Part shown: positions 1 through 9,910 of the stretch, piece after piece
Position numbering within the stretch: the stretch's first letter is position 1
How the letters are laid out: the number at the start of each line of letters is the position of its first letter
Source: Bactrocera neohumeralis
Taxonomy: Eukaryota > Arthropoda > Insecta > Diptera > Tephritidae
Assembly (NCBI RefSeq): GCF_024586455.1
Contig: NW_026089623.1
Coordinates: forward strand, 15,380,236 to 15,444,235
Direction of reading: 5' to 3'
DNA length: 64,000 bases
Made by a program: the position numbers and the translations under genes
Notes under the pieces: generated by a model
Told to the model about the DNA's origin: nothing
Seen by the model: the letters and a program-made list of their open reading frames with translations, nothing else
Databases searched by the model: none

Positions 1-410
1 GTGGTCTTTATTTGCAGATTTATTACAAAGGGTGTAAGGTTCGATTTAAATCTGTTTCACACAGTATGCACAATGTACTTAAAGGTTTTATTAAATAACT
101 AGTAGCGCAAACTACAATCAGTGACGAAAAAAGGCGGCGTTCGGGTTCAGTAGCTAATCAAAAACGAACAGCTGTGCAGTGGAGACCTTTTGTTAGGTGG
201 TATCCAATGTGGTGTGTATTTACATGTGTGGATGGGGGATGCTATCGCGTGTGGGTTGTATTGATGTGGATTATACATAGGTGATGTCCAGGTAAGTGTG
301 GTTAATCTATATTGTCAGTGATGTAGATTTTAATTTGGTGAATGGTGTGACCGGGGTTAGTGTTGCGTTTGTATGTTGTTTGTGGCAGACGACTGAGGCT
401 CATTTAGTCA
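1..410 (-). repeat. BEL-1 3' LTR, left end outside the window
   Basis: This stretch lies just beyond a polypurine tract (seen on + as cccggcccctta at about 415-426), which in BEL/Pao elements sits immediately inside the 3' LTR. The last bases before it end in CA (position 410), the expected LTR terminus. The element reads on the minus strand, so the 3' LTR is on the left. The outer end is not visible, so length and TSD cannot be given. No coding potential is seen. Confidence 0.5.
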
Positions 411-1056
411 TCCCGGCCCCTTAGGCGAATATTTCAGCTTAGAAGTCGTTGTGGTTGCTGAAGCGTGGCTACAAAGCTGTCGAAGCCTGAGGTGCGGAGC
501 GAACGCGCCTTAGTAGCTGGCGACGTGCTGACATCCCATTCTGTGGCCGCCAGATACGGGATGATGATGGGTCTATTGTTCGACGGGATCGTGCCTCCCG
601 AATTATTGGCGGCCATCGTACTGCGCAGCGGTTGCAGCCGGCAGTATGTTGACATATGTCGTGCGTGGTGGTTTGGTGCTGAAGGGTGTGATGAGGCCGC
701 AAACATATTTGCCACAGATTGCCCGATGTACACTCTTATGTGTTGTGGGTAGACACCAGGCAATTAAGACAATGGCCGGGGCGACCTGCTGGCGTTGCTA
801 AAGTGGCAACCCCTTAAAGATGGCGCAGTGTGGCAAGCGGTGGGGTTAACGACATATTGGACATCGAATGCGTTGCGGGTCTACTGCTAGTGTCGGTGTT
901 GACGGCAATGCTCACGTTCCACTACGAGGAGCCGTTGGTGTGGTTCGGGCAGCTGCATCTGGGGCAGCCGCTTGGCGTGGCACATTGACATTCATTGTAT
1001 TAATCGACCATTTATGTTCTTTCGAAGTTTATTTTTAAATATTTATTAAATCCGGT
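411..1056 (-). other. BEL-1 3' internal region, no recognised product
   Basis: The region between the polypurine tract and the integrase C-terminal domain of BEL-1 is richer in G+C than its surroundings. A 109-codon minus frame (434-763) and a 95-codon plus frame (465-752) overlap; neither resembles a family I know. By position it could hold a third frame like the one in BEL-2 (5782-6625), but I see no sequence match. I would not call a gene here. Confidence 0.35.
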
Positions 1057-2003
1057 TTATTTGAAAGTTTTATCGGTTTTCGTTTCGTTGTTATCGGTGG
1101 GCGGTAAAAAGCACAGTTTTACTAGCGAACTTGTTAGCTTTGCTGATTGCGTACGAAGATCGGCTTCACGAATATGACCGTCGGAGCCTTGGTAAAGCTT
1201 CCCTATGCGGCCAAGTCGCCATTCGGTAGGGGGAGACAATCGTCATGAATCAGAACACAATCTCTAATTTTTCCTTCCTTCCCATCTATTTAATGCGAAT
1301 AGCGACTCCACGCCTGGCACAGGTGTGGCCAGAATGGGTGCTTCTTTTAGAAAATGCCCTGAAGTTAGGGCTGTGATATCGGAGAAATCTTGCGAGAGTG
1401 CCTTGAGTGTCCGTGAGGTGAGAACAGCTTCCATTTTAGTTAATAATGACGTGAATTCTTTATAATAGCTTGTTGAAATGAGATTTTAAGTTCTTTACAT
1501 CTGGTTTCCTAAAACCACCCATATGAAGAGCGCTTGGGGATATAAATTGCCAATTGATACCTTGTGAGGCGTACTTTTGTACGATGTCAGAGAACACTTG
1601 TTTTAAGAAATCCACAAATTGTTTTTCTGTGGCTCGTTGGACTCTTATGAATGTTTTCCCATTATCGCTCATGAAATTGCGCTCGCTAAATTGCAGCGTT
1701 CAGGTGGAAGTGCTGCGGTAATCTGCGTTCGCATTTCCTGCTTGTGCATTGTGCAAATCTTGCACAGGAAGATTCACTTCTAAATTTGGGGCTTAAGGCG
1801 AGGACTGTAATAGCTTCGCGTACCATATGTTGCATGAGGCGATGTTCGGCGTGCTGCATTAATATGTGGATGTAATTCAAGAATAATGTGGCAAATGGAG
1901 ACTTCTCAGGTATTATTATAGGGTGGCCGAAGTAACGTGTTGGGTTGATGCGATAAGAGCGACCTTTGAATTTTGTAAGTCTTGGTGCGTCAAGGTATCG
2001 CAT
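1057..2003 (-). pseudogene. BEL-1 integrase, broken
   Basis: Three minus-strand fragments in different frames together give a BEL/Pao integrase. 1686-2003 holds the N-terminal zinc-binding region (HPIIIPEKSP, then spaced H and C residues). 1460-1672 holds part of the core, with the second catalytic Asp context MSDNGKTF and the BEL-typical ALHMGG-x-x-KPDVK stretch; the catalytic Glu expected there (GGLWEA) reads as Lys. 1057-1239 holds the C-terminal DUF5641 domain (EWRLGRIGKLYQGSDG, then KLCFLP). The first catalytic Asp region is missing. The gene is certainly dead. Family assignment rests on motif order and on comparison with BEL-2 in this window. Confidence 0.8.
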
Positions 2004-2259
2004 TGGGGTTAGTTCCTCCTTTAACCAATATTGTATGATAGGTGTCGATTTTTCGACTTTCTAGGGCAATTATGCTGCGCATTGGCGATTGTGGCTAAGA
2101 ATCTGTGGATTCTGTTAACTATCGGGTGTCATTTCATCAGGGCGTGAGGGTGGCAAGATGCAGGAGTTTGCACCCTCTTGTACCTAGATCAGCAGGATTG
2201 TCAGCACTGGCTCCGTGTCGCCATTTGGCTGATCCTACTAGGTCTAGTATTTGAGACGA

Positions 2260-2640
2260 TTACATAGAAATATATGTTTTCCACGCGTGTGGTGGTTTTT
2301 CTAACCAGGCTAAAACGATATCGGAATCGGACCATAGATATAAGCAAGTTTTGCTTTTGCCGCTAGTAGGTGGCTTGTGGTTATGGTATCGCTTTGCGTG
2401 CGCACGTAGATAGTGGCACAAGTAGTTGTGTAATTCTACTTTATATTCAGGGGAATAGTTTACCCACGGTAGAGTTTGTGTCTGCAAAATGTCATTAAGA
2501 TTATTAACGAACTGGGACCGCTTTTCGAAGCGTACAGGTTTCACTTGTTCGTCCCAGTCGGTCCCGTCTAGCCACAATTCTTGTATTACAATTTTCGCTT
2601 GTATCATAATTGGATAAAGCCGTCCTACGGGGTTAAAAGT
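2260..2640 (-). pseudogene. BEL-1 Pol remnant (Peptidase A17 / RNase H-like region)
   Basis: The fragment carries IVIQELWLDGTDWDEQVKP near its start and LYLWSDSDIVLAWLEKPPHAW near its end. Both are hallmarks of the region after the RT in Pao/BEL polyproteins; BEL-2 has the same blocks (IWLDKTDWDESLKP and FWTDSTIVLAWLNKPP). About 120 residues that normally lie between them are reduced to an unrelated-looking linker. Upstream, at about 2640, the sequence jumps directly to gag remnants, so protease and RT have been deleted. Confidence 0.8.
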
Positions 2641-3525
2641 TTTGTTCTAACAAAATTATTTTCTTTCGTTAATATATAATTTTTTAAACTTTTTGCAAAA
2701 TTTTTGCTTGAGCCCTCCTTTACGCACTTCGCATGACGTTTGTTTATATTGTTCGGATGTGAACGATTGATTCTTAAAAAAGCTTCTGTTTACATTGTTG
2801 TTGTTACTAGCTTGTGATCTAGTGAAACTTCGATTTAGGTCGTGTTGAGAGCGATTGCTCCCACAAAAGCATTTCTGGTAATGCTGATGTGCATATATTT
2901 ACCAGTGTGGGATCCCAATTGAATGTGGGAATATTATGTGTCGATAGAACCGACAAACAATTTGAAACAGTGGATTGAAGTTTTATGAATCCTCATTTGT
3001 CTCTTTCTGAATTTTTGGTAAATTCATTAATATCGTCACTTGTTGGTCGACCTATATTCTTTCATTTTCGTAGCGTACTTTTAGAAGAAATTTAAATTTT
3101 CGTCATTAAGAGCAAACTGTTTGACTATTACGCCTGCTTGATTTTTGGGTTTGTATCTGAGTTGATACAATTTTTGCGCTTGTGATAATTTCGGATGGTT
3201 TATGTAAACATGTCCCAGTAAGAAGGCCATTGTTCATAACCTCAATCAAATATTTCTGTATCTCATGGTGGCTTTAGGGTGAATGCCTGGACCTTCCTCT
3301 TGGGCTTATATTTGTGGCAGCTCTACTCTCGGTTGTCGGTGTAGGTGCAATTGATTTTATTTGTTTTAATTGATCAGAGATCATAGTTTTGTTTCTTCGT
3401 ACTGGTCTAACCATTTTTCATATTTGGCGTTAGCCGAGGATTTAAGAATGTTCAGGTAGATCTGATTCGTCAGATTAAACGATTGCGTCATACGTAGCAT
3501 GGAGACGTGTTCAGAAATTGCCTAG
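2641..3525 (-). pseudogene. BEL-1 Gag remnant (DUF1759 type)
   Basis: Translating the minus strand gives scattered BEL Gag pieces. At about 3100-3200 there is a HPKLSQAQKLYQLRYKP block followed by QAGVIVKQFALNDEN, and at about 2860-2960 FNWDPTLVNICTSALPE. These match the order in the DUF1759 domain and parallel the BEL-2 Gag. A weak C-x-C-rich stretch follows at about 2740-2880. Stops and shifts interrupt every frame. Confidence 0.65.
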
Positions 3526-4005
3526 ATTTTCTTTTTTTTATTTCTAATACCGATTAGGAATTGTCTTGATTCGGTGAAGATGAAATATGAAATATCTTTT
3601 AGCTTTGTAGCACTTTGCTTTGAGCGTGTAGCTTCTGCGGGTGTACATAGGCTCTTTTCTTCAGAAATAATTTTTTGTACTTTTAGGCATTGTGTTGAAT
3701 TAGATTCCTTAGAATCTCCGTACATTTAGTTCCTATAATAGGTGAAAATAGGAGAAAAAAAGAAATTCTCTCAGTGTACACTGATAACAACAAATAACCT
3801 TTGGAGATGAGTCTGCACGATATGTGCGTGTTTGTGTACATGGTAATATGCTTAAGAGCAAGGGGTATTGCTGGAAAGGTGCCGACTTGGTCTTTGAATA
3901 TATGTATGCATGTGTGAACAATTAAAGATGCCAATACGTTTGTATGTGCTTTTTCTGCCAATTGTAATTTTTGTTTTGTTTCGACCGTATGTTCTTTGTT
4001 TTTTT
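3526..4005. other. Unassigned AT-rich spacer
   Basis: This should be the 5' end of BEL-1 (gag start, leader, 5' LTR), but no LTR matching 1-410 is recognisable. Short minus frames at 3522-3725 and 3683-3961 have low-complexity composition and no motif. I see nothing else. Confidence 0.3.
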
Positions 4006-4640
4006 ATACCCTGAACAGGGTATATTAAATTCGCCACGAAGTTTGTAACACCCAGAAGGAAGCGTCGGAGCCCTATATACATACATATATAAATGATCAG
4101 CATGTTGAGCTGAGTCGATTTAGCCACATCCGGCTGTGTGTCTGCCTGTCTGCCGGTCTGTCTGTCGGTCTGTCCGTCTGTGTATATACGAACTAGTCCC
4201 TCAGTTTTGTTTGCTCATTTGTCGGAACTGCCGATATCGGACCACTATAACATATAGCTGCCATACAAACTGAAGGATCGGAATCAAGTTCTTGTATGCA
4301 AAACTCTCACATTTGACAATGTATCTTCACAAAATTTGGCACAGGTTTTTTCTAAGATAATATTGTAATATTCAAAGAAATTGTTCAGATCGGCTTACTA
4401 TAGCATATAGCTGCTATACAAACCGAACGATCGGAATCAAATGCTTGCATGGGAAACTTCCTCATTTGACGATATATCTTCACGAAATTTGATATGAGTT
4501 ATTTTTCATAGAATTAATGTAATATCGAAAGAAATTTTTCAGATCGGTTAACTATAGCATATAGCTGCTATACAAACCGAACGATCGAAATCAAGGGCTT
4601 GTATGGAAAACGTGGTATCTGGCAGATACAGTCTCAAAAA
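4006..4640. repeat. Noncoding interspersed repeat starting ataccctgaacagggtat
   Basis: The block opens with a short palindrome (ataccctgaacagggtat, about 4006-4024), followed by a tctgtctgtccgtctg-type microsatellite at about 4137-4185. Then come about three degenerate copies of a roughly 155-bp unit, each containing a catatagctgc(c/t)atacaaac core (near 4250, 4405 and 4558). No coding frame. Similar blocks are widespread in fly genomes; class unknown to me. Confidence 0.6.
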
Positions 4641-4952
4641 TATTCACCAAATAGAATGGTGAAAAGAAGGGCAGCAATCAGCTGTTTAGTTTAGCTGATT
4701 AGAGATGAGTGCAAGTGCACAATCGTAATGTATGAAACGATTGCATGCAATTAGTTTTTTTTCATAAAATTTCAGCAGTAAAACTTCTTCTTAATAATTG
4801 CACAGTATAATTATTGAAAACTAATACTGAAATAGTTTATAATAAATGCCTAACATATGCATTTTATCTGCATCAATTGTTAAGTAAATATTAAAAAATT
4901 TAACAACACAATTATCGATTAACACATGTGTTCATCCTTATATTTGAGAATA
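4641..4952 (+). mobile_element. 5' flank of the Harbinger element
   Basis: AT-rich sequence upstream of the first coding exon of the Myb/MADF-like gene at 4953. It should hold the left TIR and promoter of the Harbinger element. I could not find a clear TIR match at the right side near 15350-15400, which the tandem duplication truncates. Placement is by context only. Confidence 0.35.
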
Positions 4953-4965
4953 ATGAAAAAGGAAT
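4953..4965 (+). pseudogene. Exon 1 of Harbinger Myb/MADF-like gene
   Basis: ATG plus ten more bases (MKKE and one base of the next codon) precede a strong splice donor, gtaagt, at 4966. Exon 2 begins after the acceptor ttttttacag ending at 13282, and the phase fits exactly, giving an open junction codon. The intron, now 8317 bp, contains the whole BEL-2 element. Subtracting BEL-2 and one 5-bp target copy leaves 76 bp, a normal fly intron size. Confidence 0.6.
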
Positions 4966-5012
4966 GTAAGTAATTGTAAACAATATAAATCTCATTATTT
5001 TATGATTATTAT

Positions 5013-5652
5013 TGTCGCGGTATGTCGACGTATGGGTCGATTGCGAATAATTAAAAGGTATTTAGTTTAGTTTTCACGTTATAAATTTAGAGTTTAATAG
5101 TGTATATATAAATATATGAGTGTGTATGTGTTTCCAATATTGGTTAATTGTTCTTAATTTCGTATATATAGTGTTAGAATTCAATGTTAATATACATACA
5201 TATTGTTACGAGTTCAGATATACTAATCCGTTTTGTGTGCTGGGCTTATTCCTTCGCTGTAGGTTATTACCGATTGATTTTGTGTGGATTCCTGTGTTGT
5301 GTCCGTATTGTTTTATTTAGAAATTTAAGATAATGTTGACCTCTTTTAGTATAATGTGCACTAGTAGTTGTTTTATCACTTTGGTTCAAAACGTTTTAAT
5401 ATGTTCACTGAGTAGAATGTCTCACTTCGGTTTGATTCCGTATTCGCTTGTACTTTCACTTGTGCTTGATTGCTGTGTTGGCAGGATAATAATGACCTTT
5501 TTGTCAAAAGCGCGGGAAAATCGTCTTCTTTTTTGTCTCTTTTTTCGCCTGTTGCGTGCAGTTGGGGCGGTTGATATTCCTCTGCATTACGCTTCTATTA
5601 CTTTATGTAATTTGTGGGAGTAATTCAGAGGAGTATTTGTTTGGATTAAACA
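5013..5652 (-). repeat. BEL-2 3' LTR (640 bp)
   Basis: Starts TGTCGCGG and ends TTAAACA, so it has TG/CA termini. It matches 12705-13248 almost throughout but has 96 extra bases at about 5061-5156. The polypurine tract lies immediately inside (tcctggccacct on +, 5653-5664). Confidence 0.95.
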
Positions 5653-5781
5653 TCCTGGCCACCTTGCAAAATCTGCGAAATAATTTTAGTATTAATAGGG
5701 TAATTGATTGGGTATTGAAAATTGAAATTTTTTGAGCATTTATCAGCAGTATACTTAGGGTTAGGTGGTGCCAGTAAGGGT

Positions 5782-6625
5782 TCAGCCAAATGCTGTATTC
5801 TGCGCCACCACTGTATCATTATCGGGTTTGAAGAGTCCACTTCTGATAATTTGAGGGTATAGATCCGCTCCAATCTCCAACGTTAGCTCTTTGTTGCTGT
5901 GGAATTGAGGGTCAGCGAGGACTAAATGTTCAAAGCGCATATGCACATCGTCACTTAAGTCTCTCCCATAGGGTTTTTTGGGTGAATTGTGGGTGATTAC
6001 TGCGTTACATTCCAGACAAAACTTTGTGTCATTATTTGAGCTAATTTTGATACTACAAATACGATAAGTGTTGAGGTATGTAATTGGCAGTTTTAATTTT
6101 TTAACGAGTTCGCCCGCTATATTTGTAATTTTGAGGGTAGGGTTCAAAATGGCTCGAACTTTATACCGTTCGCCATCGCATCTTAAACGGATCTTCAGTG
6201 TGGGTAATAGGGTCTGCTTAGCCAGTAAGGATGGTAGCCGGGTCTCTATCGCAAGTGGATGTTTCTCAACAGTATTTGCATCGTTGGCCGGGTATAGCCT
6301 CGGATGTCCGTGTAGGGATGAATGACGTTTCCCATGTGACATGACGGGATGATGAATGTTTTCTACGATGTGAGATCGGTTTTCTTGTTGTGCGATCATC
6401 GCATTCCTTTTCTTCACGAATAGTGGGAAGGGTCGACTTGAAACGTTGAATGCGTCGTGACATCGTGTCGTCTTCCGAAATCGGTGTAATGCTACGGGTT
6501 GCGCTACGGGACCGGATGGTAATTGTTGAGCTCATACGACGAGGTTTGGGTGAGTTGGTGATTGTTGGGGCCATTTCACTAAAAAAAGAAGAGAAAACTT
6601 TTATGTATTCTGTATTTAATATCAC
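5782..6625 (-). pseudogene. BEL-2 third frame: retropepsin-like domain without active site
   Basis: This frame lies downstream of integrase, where some LTR elements carry env. It starts at 6625 (a 119-codon basic, Ser/Arg-rich N-terminus) and shifts frame near 6417-6425. The second part (to 5782, 211 codons) aligns by eye with the element's own protease at the end of gag-pro: LKIRLRCDGERYKVRAILNP against MVQIEHNGQRYSARAFIDSG, then EIGADLYPQIIRSG against LIGSDIYPSILLNG, then VAQNTAFG against LAQETEFG. Beyond the TGA at 5782-5784 the frame continues TLTGTT-stop, mirroring the end of gag-pro (ILSGPIT-stop). The catalytic DSG is replaced by NPT. No signal peptide or membrane segment is seen. Role unknown. 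Confidence 0.7.
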
Positions 6626-6670
6626 AATTTTTGTGATGGGGCTGGTTATTGTGCCTTGAGCAGTTCGGAT

Positions 6671-7609
6671 TTAAACCACTCGTGTTTTATTGTCTAAGCC
6701 GGGGAAGACTTTTTGGATTCGACCGAGCTTCCATTCGTTGGGTGAGATATTTTCATTTCTTATAACGACTAAGTCGTTAACTTCAACATTACGTTGTGGA
6801 TATTTCCATTTGTATCGTTTGTGTAGCTCCTTAAGGAACTCTTCCTTCCATCTCTTGCAAATGTGCTGGAAGAGTATTTTTAGTTTCTGCCATCTGTTAA
6901 CGATGCTTAAGTTTGCATCCTCTAAATTGGTTTCGGCAGGGGTTAACAATGGGGTACCTATAAGGAAGTGTTCTGGAGTTATAGGTTCCAAGTTTGATGA
7001 GTCGTCGCTTATGGGGCTTATTGGCCGAGAGTTTAAACAACTTTCAATGCGGTTCAATAGGGTAGCAAATTCTTCAAACGTGAATTTTTGTAATATTGCT
7101 ATCTTTTTTAGGTGGGTTTTTAGACTTTTTACGCCTGCTTCCCATAATCCACCCATATGTGGAGCTCCTGGTGGGTTGAAGTGCCATGAGATATTTTGAT
7201 GGCTATGGAGAGATGTGATTTGAGTTCGAAGTGTCTGTAATAATTCACGCCGATCTTTCATTAGCAACTGTGAAGCTCCTATAAAGTTTGTTCCGTTGTC
7301 AGAATAAAGATTGGCGGGACATCCACGCCTCGAGAAGACGCGGGAGAATGCTGCTAGGAAGGCTTGCGTAGTGAGATCGCTAACGGGTTCGAGATGTATT
7401 GCTTTAGTTGAGAAGCATACAAATACACATATATATCCTTTGGTGATTAGACATGTTCCCCGAGTGTAGTTTTTGATGTCATAGGGTCCAGCAGACGGCC
7501 GGGTTAGGATGGTTCGTTCATTTTGAAGAGCTGCCATTATTTGGGTTTGTTGAGCCTTGTTGTGTATGATGCACGTTTTGCATTGATGTATTATTATTTT
7601 AATCAGCAT
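6671..7609 (-). pseudogene. BEL-2 integrase core and DUF5641 domain
   Basis: A 312-codon frame holding most of the integrase. KGYICVFVCFSTKAIHLEP is the BEL core signature, LYSDNGTNF carries the second catalytic Asp, and GAPHMGGLWEAGVKSLK carries the Glu. NEWKLGRIQKVFPGLDN near the C-terminus is the DUF5641 domain. The position that usually holds the first Asp (vDyAGP in relatives) reads RPSAGP, so this residue appears lost. The zinc-binding part lies upstream in another frame (7655-8110). Integrase would join the cDNA into chromosomal DNA; this copy should not. Confidence 0.9.
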
Positions 7610-7654
7610 CTTCTGCTTTGGGTATCCAGAATTCTGTCCTTAGGAGTCGGAGAA

Positions 7655-8182
7655 CTAGCCGTGTAACGTTGCTAAATGGGTAAATTGAGTTAGTAATTTT
7701 GTTGTACGACTATTATAAGGTAATAAGATAGGGTGGTGCTCATTATATGATAGCGCTGCGGAATTGGTTAATCTTCCGTCACTTCGCACAACTCCTTTAG
7801 GGTCAATGAATGGATTTAAAGTCAATAATGAACTTTTCTTATGTATTTGGGTTTTACGGGTCAATGCATCATATTCTTCTCGGAAATGTGTTTTTTGGGT
7901 GTGAATAATTAACTTCATTCGGGTTGTCTTGAACTCTTCCGGGGTTATTTCGTGGTTTGAGTAATCAATTTCTCGCCTCCTTGGTGAGGAATTTGCGCAA
8001 AACCTGAATAGGTAAGCGATAACGCGAATAGCTCTGAGGAATGAGGAAAACCTTTCGAGTATATCCTCTTGGGTGGTTATCGCAAACGTCTTAATGGGTT
8101 TGAATTCCACGGTAGTGTTGTATGTTTTCTCCGATGCTCGAAAATGCTCCTTTTCATGTTGTAGCCGTTGGGGTCCATGCCA
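7655..8182 (-). pseudogene. BEL-2 Pol linker and integrase zinc-binding region
   Basis: This continues the frame of the RT gene after its TGA at 8183-8185: WHGPQRLQ, then HHPILLPYNS and the HLATLHG block of the H2C2 zinc-binding domain. Just after LHG a frameshift near 7655 and another near 7615-7625 separate it from the integrase core. FWIPK is readable in the intermediate frame. This is part of one original pol reading frame. Confidence 0.85.
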
Positions 8183-9673
8183 TCAGAGGTTGCAATTAAA
8201 TAGATCGGTGGGTGTACATCCTCGGCTTTCTAAGTCTGCGGGATTGTCTTGGCTTTCCACATCGTTCCAATTTTCGACTCCCACTTTCTCGGTGATTGCA
8301 GCTACTCGATGAGAAACGAAAGTGGTCCATGAACAGGGTGGTTTGTTTAACCAAGCAAGAACTATGGTTGAGTCAGTCCAAAAATAATTTTTATATTGGG
8401 TTAGGTGTAGTTGGGATAGGGTAGAGTTAACAAGGTTAGCTAGTAGAACCGCTCCGCAGAGTTCCAATCTGGGTAGGGATACGGTTTTAATGGGAGCAAC
8501 TCTTGTTTTTGAGACTAAGAGAGTTGTCCATATTTTGTGTCCAACTGAAACCCTTATATAAAGTCTCGCGGCATATGCTTTTTCTGAAGCATCAGAGAAA
8601 CCTTGGAATTCAATGGTGGCTGTTGGGTTGAAATGGGTCCATCTGGGTATTTCAATTTTGTTTATGTTGTCGTAATCCTTTACGAAGCTGTTCCATCGAT
8701 GTAGGGTGAGGGGCTTCAGGCTTTCATCCCAGTCAGTTTTATCTAGCCATATTTGTTGCATAATTATTTTTGCCGTGATTATTATTGGACTAAGCCAACC
8801 GGCTGGGTCAAACAATTTTGCTATGGCTGATAAAACTTGACGTTTGGTGTGTGCGGGTTTTTTCTCTATTGGGTTAACGAGGAAGAAAAATGCATCCTTT
8901 TTGGAGTTCCATCGAATGCCCAGGGTTTTGGTGTTCTCGGATTCCGAAAGGTTGAGTGTTTCCGTCTCTAAAAGTCTTTTCAGAATATGTGGGTCATTGG
9001 AGGTCCATTTTCGCAGAGCGAATCCTGGGGACTTCAGAGCGGAAATGAGTTCATCTCGTGCTGGCTTTGCCGTGGTCAGGTCATGTGTTCCAGCTAAAAC
9101 ATCGTCTACATACATTTCCTGGCGAAGTGTTTTGGCTGCTAATGGGTGGGTTTCTTCTATATCATCAGCTAGCTTCATGAGGGTACGGATCGCTAGATAC
9201 GGCGCACAATTTATGCCGAACGTGACGGTTTGCAATTCGAAGTCTTCTATTGTGTCTTCCGGGGACTTCCTAAATAATATCCTTTGGTACCGAGTGTGGT
9301 TAGGGTCTACGAGTATTTGCCGGTACATTTTCTGAATATCCGCATTAAAAACGAATTGGAAGAGTCGCCAATTTGTGATCAGAATGACAAGGTCTTTCTG
9401 TAAAGTAGGCCCGATATGTAAAACGTCATTTAAGCTTTTGTTATTTGACGTGGGGCAAGATGCATTAAATACCACTCGCAATTTCGTGGTTATACGATCG
9501 GGTTTAATGACTGCGTGGTGTGGTAAGTAATATTGGGTCGCTTTAACAGAAGGGTCATATTCTATTTTCTTCATTTGTCCGAGTTCCAAATATTCCATAA
9601 TTGCTTTGTCATATTCTGCTTTCACTTCGGGTTTTTTAAGTAAAGCTCGTTCATTTCTGAGGAATTGGGCCAA
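8183..9673 (-). pseudogene. BEL-2 reverse transcriptase and Peptidase A17/RNase H-like region
   Basis: A 496-codon open stretch of pol. The RT has KLRVVFNAS near residue 80, the catalytic Asp in FNADIQKMYRQI and the YVDDVLAG box (residues 188-195; DNA 9101-9112 for YVDD). The following region has IWLDKTDWDE and FWTDSTIVLAWLNKPP, as in Pao-type polyproteins. The frame ends at a TGA where relatives have Trp (LWWHGP). Upstream, 9674-9910 contains the RT linker with a second TGA at the Trp of the FWEVEE motif and a frameshift near 9770. It copies the element RNA in cytoplasmic particles; the RT domain itself looks intact. Confidence 0.93.
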
Positions 9674-9910
9674 CGCTATATGTCTAGAGTATCCGATATC
9701 AATATTGTCGTTGTCGTTGTTCTTTGAAGGGTAGGGTTACTGTATAGCGCCCATCGACTGGTAGTTTTTTTGGAAAATTTCCTCACAAATTTGGTCCGAT
9801 TTGGAAACTACGGATTCCTTTGGGACTTCCTCCACCTCTCAAAAACGTGTGAATAGATTCTCGGGGTTCACTTTATTGTGAAATGATACTATGGCGGAAT
9901 TTTTGGTGGG

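Noticed and set aside
465..752. Open frame of 95 codons on + in a GC-richer stretch, overlapping minus frames
   Set aside because: No domain, and competing frames on the other strand; it lies in the 3' region of BEL-1, so coding potential here is probably compositional.
5120..5623. Frames conserved between the two BEL-2 LTRs (also 12620-13219)
   Set aside because: Conserved because they are LTR copies; they cross the LTR signals and carry no domain.
8844..9335. 163-codon plus frame opposite the BEL-2 RT
   Set aside because: Shadow of the minus-strand RT; the minus frame has all RT motifs.
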